From contig CAJOHN010000029.1 in the NCBI GenBank assembly GCA_905234235.1, positions 1 to 35,846 of the forward strand: DNA of 35,846 nucleotides, written 5' to 3'. Both the position numbers and the translations under genes were made by a program. The stretch is from an uncultured Selenomonadaceae bacterium (GTDB lineage: Bacteria; Bacillota; Negativicutes; Selenomonadales; Selenomonadaceae). The notes under the pieces are model-generated. The model had not been told where the DNA came from. It saw only the letters and a list, made by a program, of their open reading frames with translations, and searched no databases. This document shows, in pieces, positions 1 through 7,875 of this stretch (the first letter of the stretch is position 1; each line of letters starts with the position of its first letter).

Positions 1-169
1 AAAAACGGCGTCACCTGCCGGGAATTTTTGGCGTGAAATTTTTTGAAAATTTTTTTATCAGCAGGCAGGAACATAAAAACAGGCGGCGAATAGCATGATT
101 TAGAGAGTTGCCCGCGAAGGGTGACGGTCGTTAATAATAACTTGTACAAGAGATAGGAGAGGGTCACTA

Positions 170-436
170 ATGACAGAAGCAACCGCAACCATCGAAAACA
201 AAACTGGTATTCATGCGCGCCCCGCATCGCAGTTCGTGCAGAAAGCGTCCTCGTTCAAATCCAAAGTTCAGCTCAAAGCTAAGGGCAAAACCGTCGACGC
301 CAAAAGCATTCTCATGATCATGAGCATGGGCTTGGTCAAAGGCACCGAAGTTACCATCGTTGCTGACGGTCCCGACGAAGCAGACGCCGTTGCTGCTCTC
401 AAGAAAATGATCGACGACAAGTTCGGCGAAGATTAA
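170..436 (+). CDS. ptsH: Phosphocarrier protein HPr
   Basis: HPr relays phosphate from enzyme I to sugar-specific EIIA domains in the cytoplasmic phosphotransferase system. The 88-residue length is normal. His15 sits in the active-site motif GIHARPAS (residues 13-20), and Ser46 in KSILMIMS is the regulatory site phosphorylated by HPr kinase in Firmicutes, so the protein should also act in catabolite control. The ATG at 170 follows AGGAGAGGG. ptsI follows 86 nt downstream, the usual order, with a hairpin between them. Codon use looks biased toward C-ending codons, as expected of a highly expressed gene. Confidence 0.97.
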   Translation: MTEATATIENKTGIHARPASQFVQKASSFKSKVQLKAKGKTVDAKSILMIMSMGLVKGTEVTIVADGPDEADAVAALKKMIDDKFGED

Positions 437-460
437 TTCAGCGCGTTTATCGTCACTTCA

Positions 461-498
461 GGGGAGGAGGTTAATTGTATTTTTCCGCCTCCCCTTTT
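461..498 (+). terminator. Hairpin between ptsH and ptsI
   Basis: GGGGAGGAGG (461-470) pairs with CCGCCTCCCC (485-494) with one A/C mismatch, around a 14-nt loop and followed by TTTT. It lies 25 nt after the ptsH stop and ahead of the ptsI ribosome binding site. It may be a partial terminator or a processing/stability hairpin that sets the HPr:EI ratio. It could also occlude a Shine-Dalgarno-like GGAGGAGG that has no ORF behind it. Confidence 0.5.
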
Positions 499-522
499 GT
501 GTAACACTTTGGAGGAGAAAAC

Positions 523-2244
523 ATGGCAAAGAAAATCAAAGGCAAAGGCGTAATCTCCGGCATCGCTATCGGTAACATTCTGCTCGCCGGTCAAAACTTG
601 GACAGCTACCTCGTCGCTTATAAACCCAGCTCTAAAAAAACCGAAAAGAAAAAAGCGGCGGAAGCTCTTATCGCCGTCGCAGAGAATCTTAAAAAGAGCA
701 TCGACGAATTCCTTGCTAAAGACCTCAAAGAGCAAGCCGGTATCCTCGACGCACACCGCATGATGGTCGAAGACCCCGCAATGAGCGGCGCGATTGATGA
801 GCAAATCGACATCAGCGGCTCGGCTCCCAAAGCCGTCATCGACGCTTACGAGTCTCAGGCGCAAATCTTCGAGACTATGGACGACGAATACTTCCGCGGA
901 CGTGCAGTCGATATGCGCGACGTCGGTAAACGTATCGCCAAGCACCTCCTCGGCATTAAAGAACCCGAAATCGCCGGCAAAGTCATCGTCGCGGGCAAAG
1001 ACATTGAGCCTTCCGTTATCGCTGGACTTCCTACCGATAAAATCGCGGGCGTTATTCTCGGCGTCGGCTCCACTACCGCTCATGCCGTCATCATTGCGAA
1101 AACCCGTGCTATCCCGACAGTCGTTGGCGTTGGCGACGGAATTCAACATATCGCGGACGGCGACCCCGTTATCCTTGACGGCTCCACCGGTGAAATTTTG
1201 ATTCGTCCCAGCGAAAAAGAACGCGACAGTTACGCTGAGAAAATTAAGAAGCAGGAAGAACTTAAAGCTTACTACGCTCAACTCAAAGATAAACCCGCTA
1301 TTACCACCGACGGCAAAGAAGTTGAACTCGTCGCAAATATCGGTTCGCCTGCTGACGCTAAAGCGGCTGTCGAAGACTACGGCGCAACCGGCGTCGGACT
1401 CTTCCGTTCCGAATTTGTCTTCATGGGCAAAACCGACGTTCCGAAGGAAGAAGACCAATTCAAACAGTACAAAGCGGCTGTCGAACACTGCGCGGCTGTC
1501 ACTCACGGCGAAGGTCTCTGCGTTATCCGTACAATGGACATCGGCGGCGACAAACCCCTGCCCTATATCCAAGTCGGCAAGGAAGAAAATCCGTTCTTGG
1601 GTTATCGCGCTATTCGTATCAGCCTCCGTCGTAAAGATTTGTTTATGCCTCAGCTCAGAGCTATTCTCCGCGCAGGCGTCTACGGCAAAGCGGCTATCAT
1701 GTTCCCGATGGTTATCAACGTCGACGAATTCCTCGCGGCTAAACAATTCGTTGAAGACGCAAAAGCAGAGCTCACTCAGGAAGGCGTAAAATTCTCCGAC
1801 ACCGTCCAAGTCGGTATCATGGTTGAAACTCCGGCGGCGGCGGTTATGGCTCCGATTCTTGCTAAATACGTCGACTTCTTCTCAATCGGCACCAATGACC
1901 TCGTTCAGTATACGCTGGCTGTCGACAGAGGCAACGCGCAAATTTCTTATCTGTATAACCACTTCAACCCGGCAGTCCTCCGCCTTATCAAGCGCACGAT
2001 TGAATCCGCTAACAAGGAAGGCAAATGGGCTGGTATGTGCGGCGAGATGGCTTCCGACCCGAACGCGGCAATTATCTTGATGGCTATGGGCATTAAAGAA
2101 TTGTCGATGAGCGCGCCCTCCATTCCGCGTGTCAAAGAACGCATTCGCAATATCACACTCGCCAGAGCAAAAGAAATTCTCGCAGAAGTCATGGAAATGG
2201 AAGACGGCGACAAGATTAAAGATTATCTTGCCTCACTCGAATAA
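523..2244 (+). CDS. ptsI: Phosphoenolpyruvate-protein phosphotransferase (enzyme I)
   Basis: Enzyme I takes phosphate from PEP onto a histidine and passes it to HPr, the first step of PTS sugar uptake. The 573-residue length matches the family. An N-terminal HPr-binding/phosphohistidine region contains His187 in the STTAHAVIIAK context, followed by the PEP-binding TIM barrel with GLFRSEF, MDIGGDKP and the C-terminal GMCGEMASD motif carrying the catalytic Cys. The ATG at 523 follows TTTGGAGGAG. A Rho-independent terminator closes the ptsHI unit. One copy of the CTGCGCGG word lies inside on the minus strand (1668-1675). Confidence 0.97.
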   Translation: MAKKIKGKGVISGIAIGNILLAGQNLDSYLVAYKPSSKKTEKKKAAEALIAVAENLKKSIDEFLAKDLKEQAGILDAHRMMVEDPAMSGAIDEQIDISGSAPKAVIDAYESQAQIFETMDDEYFRGRAVDMRDVGKRIAKHLLGIKEPEIAGKVIVAGKDIEPSVIAGLPTDKIAGVILGVGSTTAHAVIIAKTRAIPTVVGVGDGIQHIADGDPVILDGSTGEILIRPSEKERDSYAEKIKKQEELKAYYAQLKDKPAITTDGKEVELVANIGSPADAKAAVEDYGATGVGLFRSEFVFMGKTDVPKEEDQFKQYKAAVEHCAAVTHGEGLCVIRTMDIGGDKPLPYIQVGKEENPFLGYRAIRISLRRKDLFMPQLRAILRAGVYGKAAIMFPMVINVDEFLAAKQFVEDAKAELTQEGVKFSDTVQVGIMVETPAAAVMAPILAKYVDFFSIGTNDLVQYTLAVDRGNAQISYLYNHFNPAVLRLIKRTIESANKEGKWAGMCGEMASDPNAAIILMAMGIKELSMSAPSIPRVKERIRNITLARAKEILAEVMEMEDGDKIKDYLASLE

Positions 2245-2275
2245 AATTTATCCGCCCTGCGCGGCACAGTAAATA

Positions 2276-2309
2276 AAAAAGCTCCCGTCGAAGTTTGGCG
2301 GGAGTTTTT
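2276..2309 (+). terminator. Rho-independent terminator after ptsI
   Basis: CTCCCGTC (2282-2289) pairs with GGCGGGAG (2297-2304) around GAAGTTT, preceded by A6 and followed by T5. It ends the ptsHI transcript. Confidence 0.85.
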
Positions 2310-2311
2310 CG

Positions 2312-2340
2312 TTGCCAAAATTTTCCTTGACTGCTAGAAT
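2312..2340 (+). promoter_or_regulatory. Sigma-A type promoter for the MetF-like gene
   Basis: TTGCCA (2312-2317), a 17-nt spacer and TAGAAT (2335-2340), starting 3 nt after the ptsI terminator T-run and 28 nt before the ATG at 2369. Confidence 0.65.
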
Positions 2341-2368
2341 TGGCTAAAAAATTTTTGGAGGAGATTTT

Positions 2369-3106
2369 ATGGGAAGAATAGCCGTTGAAATAATTCCGCA
2401 CGACGCGGCGAGCTTACAAGCTGACATCGACGTTATAAAAAAATATCCGCAAGTCGATTGCGTGAACATCCCCGACTTGATGAGTTTCGCGTTGCGTCCG
2501 TATCAAGCCGCCGAATTTACTCAGCCCGCACTCCCGACGATTCCGCACGTCCGCGCAATGGACATTGACTTATCGAAACCGCTCCCCATGCGCGACGACT
2601 TTATCAAGTTCGGCGTCAAGGAAGTTTTGATAATCGCGGGCGACCCGCCTAAAGATTTAACGCGCACCGTTTACCCGACCGAGACAATCGATGTGATTCA
2701 CAAATTCCGCGAAGAACTCCCCGACGTTAAAGTTTATGCGGGCGTCGACCAATATCGCAGCGGCATTCGCGAGGAACTTTATCGCGTCGAACGTAAGGCG
2801 CAAGCGGGCGCGGCTGGATTTTTTACTCAGCCTTTCTTCGACTTGAGATTTTTAGAAATGTACGCCGATCTTCTCGACGGGCACGAAGTTTATTGGGGCG
2901 TGTCGCCGGTTTTGAGCAATCGTTCCAAAAGTTATTGGGAGATAAAAGACAAAGCCGTCTTCCCGAAAAGTTTCCAGCCGACTATGGATTGGAATATCGA
3001 CTTCGCCAAAAAAGTTATCGAGTTCATCAAGACTTCAAGCGGCGGGCTTTACTTCATGCCGATAACCATTGACATTGCGGACTTGCTCCCGAAAGTTTTC
3101 GACTAA
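2369..3106 (+). CDS. Methylenetetrahydrofolate reductase-like (MetF family) protein
   Basis: A predicted cytoplasmic 245-residue protein resembling the FAD-binding TIM barrel of 5,10-methylenetetrahydrofolate reductase: EIIPHD near the N terminus, PHVRAMD, VLIIAGDPP (about residues 87-95) and AGAAGFFTQPFFD (about 148-160), the last typical of MetF. It is shorter than the usual 280-300 residues, so it may be one of the short MetF homologues found in anaerobes with a one-carbon pathway. ATG at 2369 has GGAGG 7 nt upstream and its own promoter. The stop overlaps that of convergent cbiB by 4 nt. The exact reaction is an inference from family resemblance. Confidence 0.7.
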   Translation: MGRIAVEIIPHDAASLQADIDVIKKYPQVDCVNIPDLMSFALRPYQAAEFTQPALPTIPHVRAMDIDLSKPLPMRDDFIKFGVKEVLIIAGDPPKDLTRTVYPTETIDVIHKFREELPDVKVYAGVDQYRSGIREELYRVERKAQAGAAGFFTQPFFDLRFLEMYADLLDGHEVYWGVSPVLSNRSKSYWEIKDKAVFPKSFQPTMDWNIDFAKKVIEFIKTSSGGLYFMPITIDIADLLPKVFD

Positions 3107-4047
3107 ACAATCAGACAGGCGAAACTTAAAAATAAAACTGTGGCGGTGTACATCAAGCGAATCGCGCCGAGTATGTGCACCGCTTCTAAAATTTCATTCG
3201 GATCGCCCATGTAAGCGCGGAAATGCGGTTCGCCAAAATAATAATTCGTGCCGCCAAGTCGGATATTCAACGCGCCCGCAACCGTCGCCTCCGCCCAACC
3301 GCCGTTCGGACTGGGATGTTTCTGAGCGTCGCGTTTCATCATCTTGAAAGCATTCCTGTAATCCAAACGTAAAATCATCGCCGCGCAGATAAATAAAAAT
3401 CCCGTCAGCCGCGCAGGTATAAAATTCGCAACGTCATCAAGCCGAGCCGCCACACGTCCGAAGTAAAAATATTTATCGTTCTTATAGCCGAGCATTGAAT
3501 CCATAGTGTTGACTGCGCGGTAGGCAACGGCAAGCGGCAAACCTCCAATCGCGAAGTAAAACAGCGGCGAAATAATCCCGTCAACCGTATTCTCGGCAAC
3601 CGTCTCGACTGTAGCGCGGGCAATTTCTGCCTCGTTAAGATTAGCGGTGTCGCGCCCGACTATCCAACCAACTTTCTCGCGGGCAAGCATTAGATTTTCC
3701 CGTTCCAATAAAAAATAAATCTCGTAACCGGCTTCGGCAAGACTGCGCGGAGAAATCATAAAACTCAATACCAACGCTTGAATAAAAATCTGCGCGGCAA
3801 GGCTCGGAATATCATTCGCCCAAATTTCTATCGCGAAACCAACAATCAAACTTACAATCACGACGACGCTAACTAAAATTGCGCCCTTGAAAATTTTAAT
3901 CGGCGGGCTGTCGAGTTCACGGCGTAAAAACTTTTCAAGCAGAGAAATTAAATTGCCCATCAAAACGACGGGATGAAATTTACTGCGCGGGTCGCCGATT
4001 AACGCGTCAATCAGGAAGGCGACGACTGCAATTATCATCGGACTCAT
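3103..4047 (-). CDS. cbiB: Adenosylcobinamide-phosphate synthase, CbiB/CobD family
   Basis: CbiB joins the aminopropanol arm to adenosylcobyric acid in cobalamin synthesis and is an integral membrane protein. Seen: FLIDALIGDPRSKFHPV near the start, PLFYFAIGGLPLAVAYRAVNTMDSM in two adjoining parts, and NGGWAEATVAGALNIRLGG near the end, all signatures of the family, with several hydrophobic segments. I place the start at ATG 4047 (GGAG 9 nt upstream), giving 314 residues, the normal size; the frame is open further upstream but those residues look non-coding. It is divergent from the deacetylase gene and convergent with the MetF-like gene. No other cobalamin genes are in the window. Confidence 0.9.
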   Translation of the reverse strand: MSPMIIAVVAFLIDALIGDPRSKFHPVVLMGNLISLLEKFLRRELDSPPIKIFKGAILVSVVVIVSLIVGFAIEIWANDIPSLAAQIFIQALVLSFMISPRSLAEAGYEIYFLLERENLMLAREKVGWIVGRDTANLNEAEIARATVETVAENTVDGIISPLFYFAIGGLPLAVAYRAVNTMDSMLGYKNDKYFYFGRVAARLDDVANFIPARLTGFLFICAAMILRLDYRNAFKMMKRDAQKHPSPNGGWAEATVAGALNIRLGGTNYYFGEPHFRAYMGDPNEILEAVHILGAIRLMYTATVLFLSFACLIV

Positions 4048-4123
4048 TGAATCAAACTCCGTTAAAATTTTTGTAAAAAATATTCTTGCGGCGACGCGAT
4101 TTTCCTGCGAAGGAGGCTTGCAC

Positions 4124-4975
4124 TTGAAAAATATAATCGTGAACGCGGACGACTTCGGGCGGCATGAACTTATTAATCGCGCTGTCGAACGTGCGTTCAA
4201 TGCGGGTTGCTTAAAGTCGGCAACGCTCATGGCGGGCGGCATCGCCTTCGACGACGCTGTTAAACTCACAAAAAAAATTCGCGGCTTGGGCGTCGGGATT
4301 CACTTCACGCTCGCGAACGGCAATCCTATCCTGCCGCCCAATGAAATTCCCACGCTCGTTACTGCGGACGGAATCTTTCACGGCGATTATGTAAAATTTC
4401 TCAAGCGTTATCTCAGCGGGAAAATTTCTCTCGACGAAGTCCGCGCCGAACTCGACGCCCAACTCAATAAAATTCTCCGCGCAGGTTTGACTTTAACTCA
4501 CGTCGACAGCCACCAACATTTACACCACGTGCCGGGCATTACGGAAATTATTTTGGAACTGGCGGCGGCTGAAAATATCTCTGCAATGCGCGTGGCTGAT
4601 ACTAAACTTTTCGACGGCGCACTTAAAAATTTTGGGCAATTCATCGGGCGATTGGGTTTAGGCTCATTGGCAAAGTTCGCGGCTCATCAAGCCCATAAAA
4701 AAAATTTCGCTACTCCCGAACACTTCGCGGGCATTGTCGCGGGCGAATCGGTTAGCGAAAATTTTATGGTTAAGCTGATTGATAATCTGCGCGGCGGCAC
4801 GACGGAAGTTATGCTACATCCCGGCGTTGACAATAAAATCTTGCAAAACTTCTGCCAATGGGAACATAATTTTGAGGAAGAGCTCGCCGCCGTGACTTCG
4901 CCAAAAGTTTTGAACGCGCTCGCCGCTAAAAATATTTCCGTGATAAATTTTGCAGACTTGAGGTTGATGAAATGA
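4124..4975 (+). CDS. ChbG/HpnK-family (YdjC-like) carbohydrate deacetylase
   Basis: A predicted metal-dependent N-deacetylase of the YdjC/ChbG/HpnK group. NADDFG (about residues 6-11) supplies the metal-binding Asp and HVDSHQHLHHVP (about 127-138) the metal-binding histidines; LHPG lies near residue 224. Substrate is unknown; in related clusters such enzymes act on glycolipids or N-acetylated sugars. I prefer the TTG at 4124, 7 nt after AGGAGG, over the in-frame TTG at 4118, which touches the Shine-Dalgarno. The stop overlaps the next ATG (ATGA), so it is translationally coupled to the GtrA-like gene, suggesting a shared role in modifying a lipid-linked sugar. Confidence 0.82.
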   Translation: MKNIIVNADDFGRHELINRAVERAFNAGCLKSATLMAGGIAFDDAVKLTKKIRGLGVGIHFTLANGNPILPPNEIPTLVTADGIFHGDYVKFLKRYLSGKISLDEVRAELDAQLNKILRAGLTLTHVDSHQHLHHVPGITEIILELAAAENISAMRVADTKLFDGALKNFGQFIGRLGLGSLAKFAAHQAHKKNFATPEHFAGIVAGESVSENFMVKLIDNLRGGTTEVMLHPGVDNKILQNFCQWEHNFEEELAAVTSPKVLNALAAKNISVINFADLRLMK

Positions 4976-5355
4976 CTCGTGAACGCATGTTGGAAATTGT
5001 CCGCTTCTGTCTTGTCGGCGGCGTATCGTTTTTAATGGATTACGGTTTGCTGTACGCGCTTACCGAATTTGCAGGCGTCTACTATCTGTATTCGTCGGCG
5101 ATTTCATTCAGCATAACGGTTGTGTTCAATTATTGGCTGTGCGTCATCTACGTCTTCAAAGGCGTGGGCAAACAATCTGCGCGGCAAGCAATAATTTTTT
5201 TCGGCACGGGTGTGGTCGGCTTGGGACTTAATCAGCTGTGCATGTGGTTTTTCGTAGCGGTAGCGGGCTTGCATTATATGTTGGCGAAAATCGGCGCGAC
5301 TATCATCGTTACCATTTGGAACTACATAACCAAACGTAAGGCTGTTCGCGGCTGA
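4972..5355 (+). CDS. GtrA-like membrane protein (putative polyprenyl-linked sugar flippase)
   Basis: A 127-residue protein with about four transmembrane segments (roughly 7-27, 33-53, 72-92 and 98-118) and the GtrA-type start RFCLVGGVSFLMDYGLLYAL and the pair NYWLCVIYVFK / NYITKRKAV. GtrA proteins are thought to move lipid-linked sugars across the membrane or support GT-C glycosyltransferases. It overlaps the deacetylase by 4 nt. Its stop abuts the polA stop on the other strand with no gap. No GT2 partner (GtrB) lies beside it. Confidence 0.82.
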   Translation: MTRERMLEIVRFCLVGGVSFLMDYGLLYALTEFAGVYYLYSSAISFSITVVFNYWLCVIYVFKGVGKQSARQAIIFFGTGVVGLGLNQLCMWFFVAVAGLHYMLAKIGATIIVTIWNYITKRKAVRG

Positions 5356-7875
5356 TTATTTTGCCAATGCCCAATTCTTTCCGCTGTGCACGTCGACAAT
5401 CAACGGCACCAAAAGCTTTACGACATTCTCCATCGTCTCGCGTAGAATTTTTTCAACGTCGGCAAGCTCAGAGTTCTTAGCCTCCAAAACAAGTTCGTCG
5501 TGCACTTGGATAATTATTCTGCTCTCGAACCCGCGCAGGTTTTCTTCCGTCTGAATCATCGCCAACTTAATAACATCAGCCGCAGAACCTTGAATCGGCG
5601 TATTCATTGCCATGCGTTGCGCCGCCGTCCGTTCGTTGAAATTGTTACTGTTAATCGCGGGCAAAAATCTCCGCCGCCCGAACATCGTCGTAACATAGCC
5701 GTGCAAATGAGCTTGCGCAACCGTCGCGTCCAAAAAATCTTTGACGTTGGGATAACGCTCGAAGTAAAGCGCAATGTATTCGCTCGCCTCCTCGCGGCTG
5801 ATATGCAAATCCCGCGACAAACCATAAGCACTGATGCCGTAAACAATGCCGAAATTAACCGCCTTAGCCTTATGTCGCAAGTCGGGTGTCACCGCCTCAA
5901 TCGGCACCTCGAAAACTTCAGCCGCCGTCCGTGCGTGAATATCTTGCCCCTTGATGAAAGCGTCGATTAAATTTTCATCGCCCGACATGTGCGCCAAAAG
6001 CCTCAGCTCAATCTGCGAATAATCAGCGGACAAAATGCAATCGTAACCTTCGCCGGGCTTGAAAAACGCTCGAATCTCGCGCCCTTCTTCCGTTCGGATT
6101 GGAATGTTTTGGAGATTCGGGTCGGAGCTTGAAAGTCTGCCCGTCGCCGTCACCGTCTGATTAAAATTCGTATGCACGCGCCCATCTTTATCGATTAATT
6201 TGCCGAGCCCGTCGAGGTACGTAGATTTTAATTTCGTCAAGGCGCGGTACTTTAAAATCTCCGGAACAATCGGATGACGCCACTTAAGTTCCTCCAAAAC
6301 TTCGGCGTTGGTAGAGTAGCCGCTTTTAGTTTTTTTGACGGGCGGGAGTTTAAGCTTGACAAAAAGAACATCGGCGAGTTGTTGCGACGAATTGAGATTG
6401 AAAGTTTCGCCCGCCATTTCGTAAATATCATTCCGCAAGGCGTTGATTTGTTTCGACATTTCGGCGGATTTCTTTTTGAGGCTCGCCTTATCGACGGCAA
6501 CTCCGCGCTCCTCCATCCGCGCCAAAATTTTAGTCAGCGGCAATTCCATTTCCAGATAAAGCCTCGTCAAATCGGCGTCGGCTAATTTTTTTTCGTAGAG
6601 GTCGGCAAGTTTCTCCAGCGCAACGGCATTCGTTTCAATGGAATTATCGGACATTTGCAAGCCGTCAAATTCAAACGGCAAAAGATTTTCGCAGGAATAA
6701 TTTGCCCATTCGGGATAAAGCAGGTAAGCGGCAAGTTCCATATCAAAAATTTTTTCAAGCTCGGCAACGTTGAAAGCGCGCAGATAATTTTTCAAGCCGC
6801 TCAAAATAATCTTGCCCTTGAACTCGTCGAAAACTTTCTGCAAATCTGCGCGGGTCGCCGTATAAACTCCGCCGTCGAAAATTTTAATCACAAATTCATC
6901 GAAGTTATGCCGGGCGACGGTTAAAGTTTCAGCCTCGTAAATTTTTTCAAAGTCAATAGCTTGAGCCTTAGGCGTGAATAAAAATTTTTTCGTGGCGTTG
7001 TAGAAAAGATTATCCCTGTCGAATAAGTCATGAATTTTTTTGCGGACATTCTGCAGGGCGTAACGATGACAAAATCTATCGACGCGGACGAGGTCGGGAT
7101 TAATCGCGAACTTTTCTTCCTTAAAAGAAACACCCGGAACTTTGCAAACAATCTGCGCGAGTTGCTTACTGAGAATCGCTTGGTTAGCAAATTTTTCCAG
7201 AGCCTCGCGTATTTTTTTTGATGAAATTTTATCACGGTGGAGAATAACACCTTCAACCGTGCCATACTTTTGAACGAGCGTAGCAGCAATTTTTTCGCCG
7301 ATACCTTTGACGCCGGGGATATTATCGGATTGGTCGCCGCGCAAACCTTTATAATCGACAAGCAACGCCGGTGCGAAACCGTATTCGTCGACAAATTTTT
7401 TTTCATCGTAAACCTCGACGCTGGAGGATTTCGTAAGCAAAACTTTAGTCGTCGCGTTAATCAGCTGGAGCGCGTCGCGGTCGCCCGTCAAAATCTCCAC
7501 AGAAAAATTTTTACAAGCCTGCGTCGCCAACGTCCCGATAATATCATCCGCCTCGAAGCCCTCAACCGCGCAGGGCGTAATGCCGAGAACTTCGATAAAT
7601 TCTTTAAGCAACGGGAGCTGGACGAGAAGTTCGACGGGCATAGTCTGACGATTGGCTTTGTATTCGGGAAAAATTTTACTGCGGAAAGTTTTCTTGGAAA
7701 CGTCAAGCGCAATCACCGCGAGGTCGGGAGATTGTTCGCGCAGGATTCTAAGGATAATATTCGCGAAGCCGACAACCGCACCGGTAGGCTCGCCCTTAGG
7801 AGTAGTGAGCGACGGCATGGCGTAAAATGCCCGATAAAAAATACTGCTCCCGTCGATGATTAGAAATTTTTTCAC
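5356..7875 (-). CDS. polA: DNA polymerase I
   Basis: Repair and Okazaki-fragment polymerase, 839 residues. The N-terminal 5' nuclease domain is complete (FLIIDGSSIFYRAFYA, GFEADDIIGTLA, GDRDALQL, YKGLRGDQSDNIPGVKGIG). The middle domain lacks the 3'-5' exonuclease acidic residues: no FDxE near residue 310-320 and the usual NLKYD site reads GLKNYL, so proofreading is probably absent, as in other Firmicute PolA. The polymerase domain has DYSQIELRLLAHMSGD, KAVNFGIVYG and IIQVHDELVLEA. The ATG overlaps the L,D-transpeptidase stop by 4 nt, so the two are co-transcribed. It contains several copies of the CTGCGCGG word. Confidence 0.96.
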   Translation of the reverse strand: MKKFLIIDGSSIFYRAFYAMPSLTTPKGEPTGAVVGFANIILRILREQSPDLAVIALDVSKKTFRSKIFPEYKANRQTMPVELLVQLPLLKEFIEVLGITPCAVEGFEADDIIGTLATQACKNFSVEILTGDRDALQLINATTKVLLTKSSSVEVYDEKKFVDEYGFAPALLVDYKGLRGDQSDNIPGVKGIGEKIAATLVQKYGTVEGVILHRDKISSKKIREALEKFANQAILSKQLAQIVCKVPGVSFKEEKFAINPDLVRVDRFCHRYALQNVRKKIHDLFDRDNLFYNATKKFLFTPKAQAIDFEKIYEAETLTVARHNFDEFVIKIFDGGVYTATRADLQKVFDEFKGKIILSGLKNYLRAFNVAELEKIFDMELAAYLLYPEWANYSCENLLPFEFDGLQMSDNSIETNAVALEKLADLYEKKLADADLTRLYLEMELPLTKILARMEERGVAVDKASLKKKSAEMSKQINALRNDIYEMAGETFNLNSSQQLADVLFVKLKLPPVKKTKSGYSTNAEVLEELKWRHPIVPEILKYRALTKLKSTYLDGLGKLIDKDGRVHTNFNQTVTATGRLSSSDPNLQNIPIRTEEGREIRAFFKPGEGYDCILSADYSQIELRLLAHMSGDENLIDAFIKGQDIHARTAAEVFEVPIEAVTPDLRHKAKAVNFGIVYGISAYGLSRDLHISREEASEYIALYFERYPNVKDFLDATVAQAHLHGYVTTMFGRRRFLPAINSNNFNERTAAQRMAMNTPIQGSAADVIKLAMIQTEENLRGFESRIIIQVHDELVLEAKNSELADVEKILRETMENVVKLLVPLIVDVHSGKNWALAK

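Noticed and set aside
1-169. Promoter upstream of ptsH
   Set aside because: AT-rich stretches are present but no -35/-10 pair with acceptable spacing; I see only the ribosome site, and nothing else I can support in this leader.
433-1809. Long minus-strand open frame (458 residues) opposite ptsI
   Set aside because: It is a shadow of ptsI: no ribosome site, composition typical of a reverse-frame translation, and ptsI is unmistakable.
4048-4269. Upstream extension of cbiB to a start at 4269
   Set aside because: It would overlap the divergent deacetylase gene; the residues are unlike CbiB, while ATG 4047 has a ribosome site and gives the normal length.
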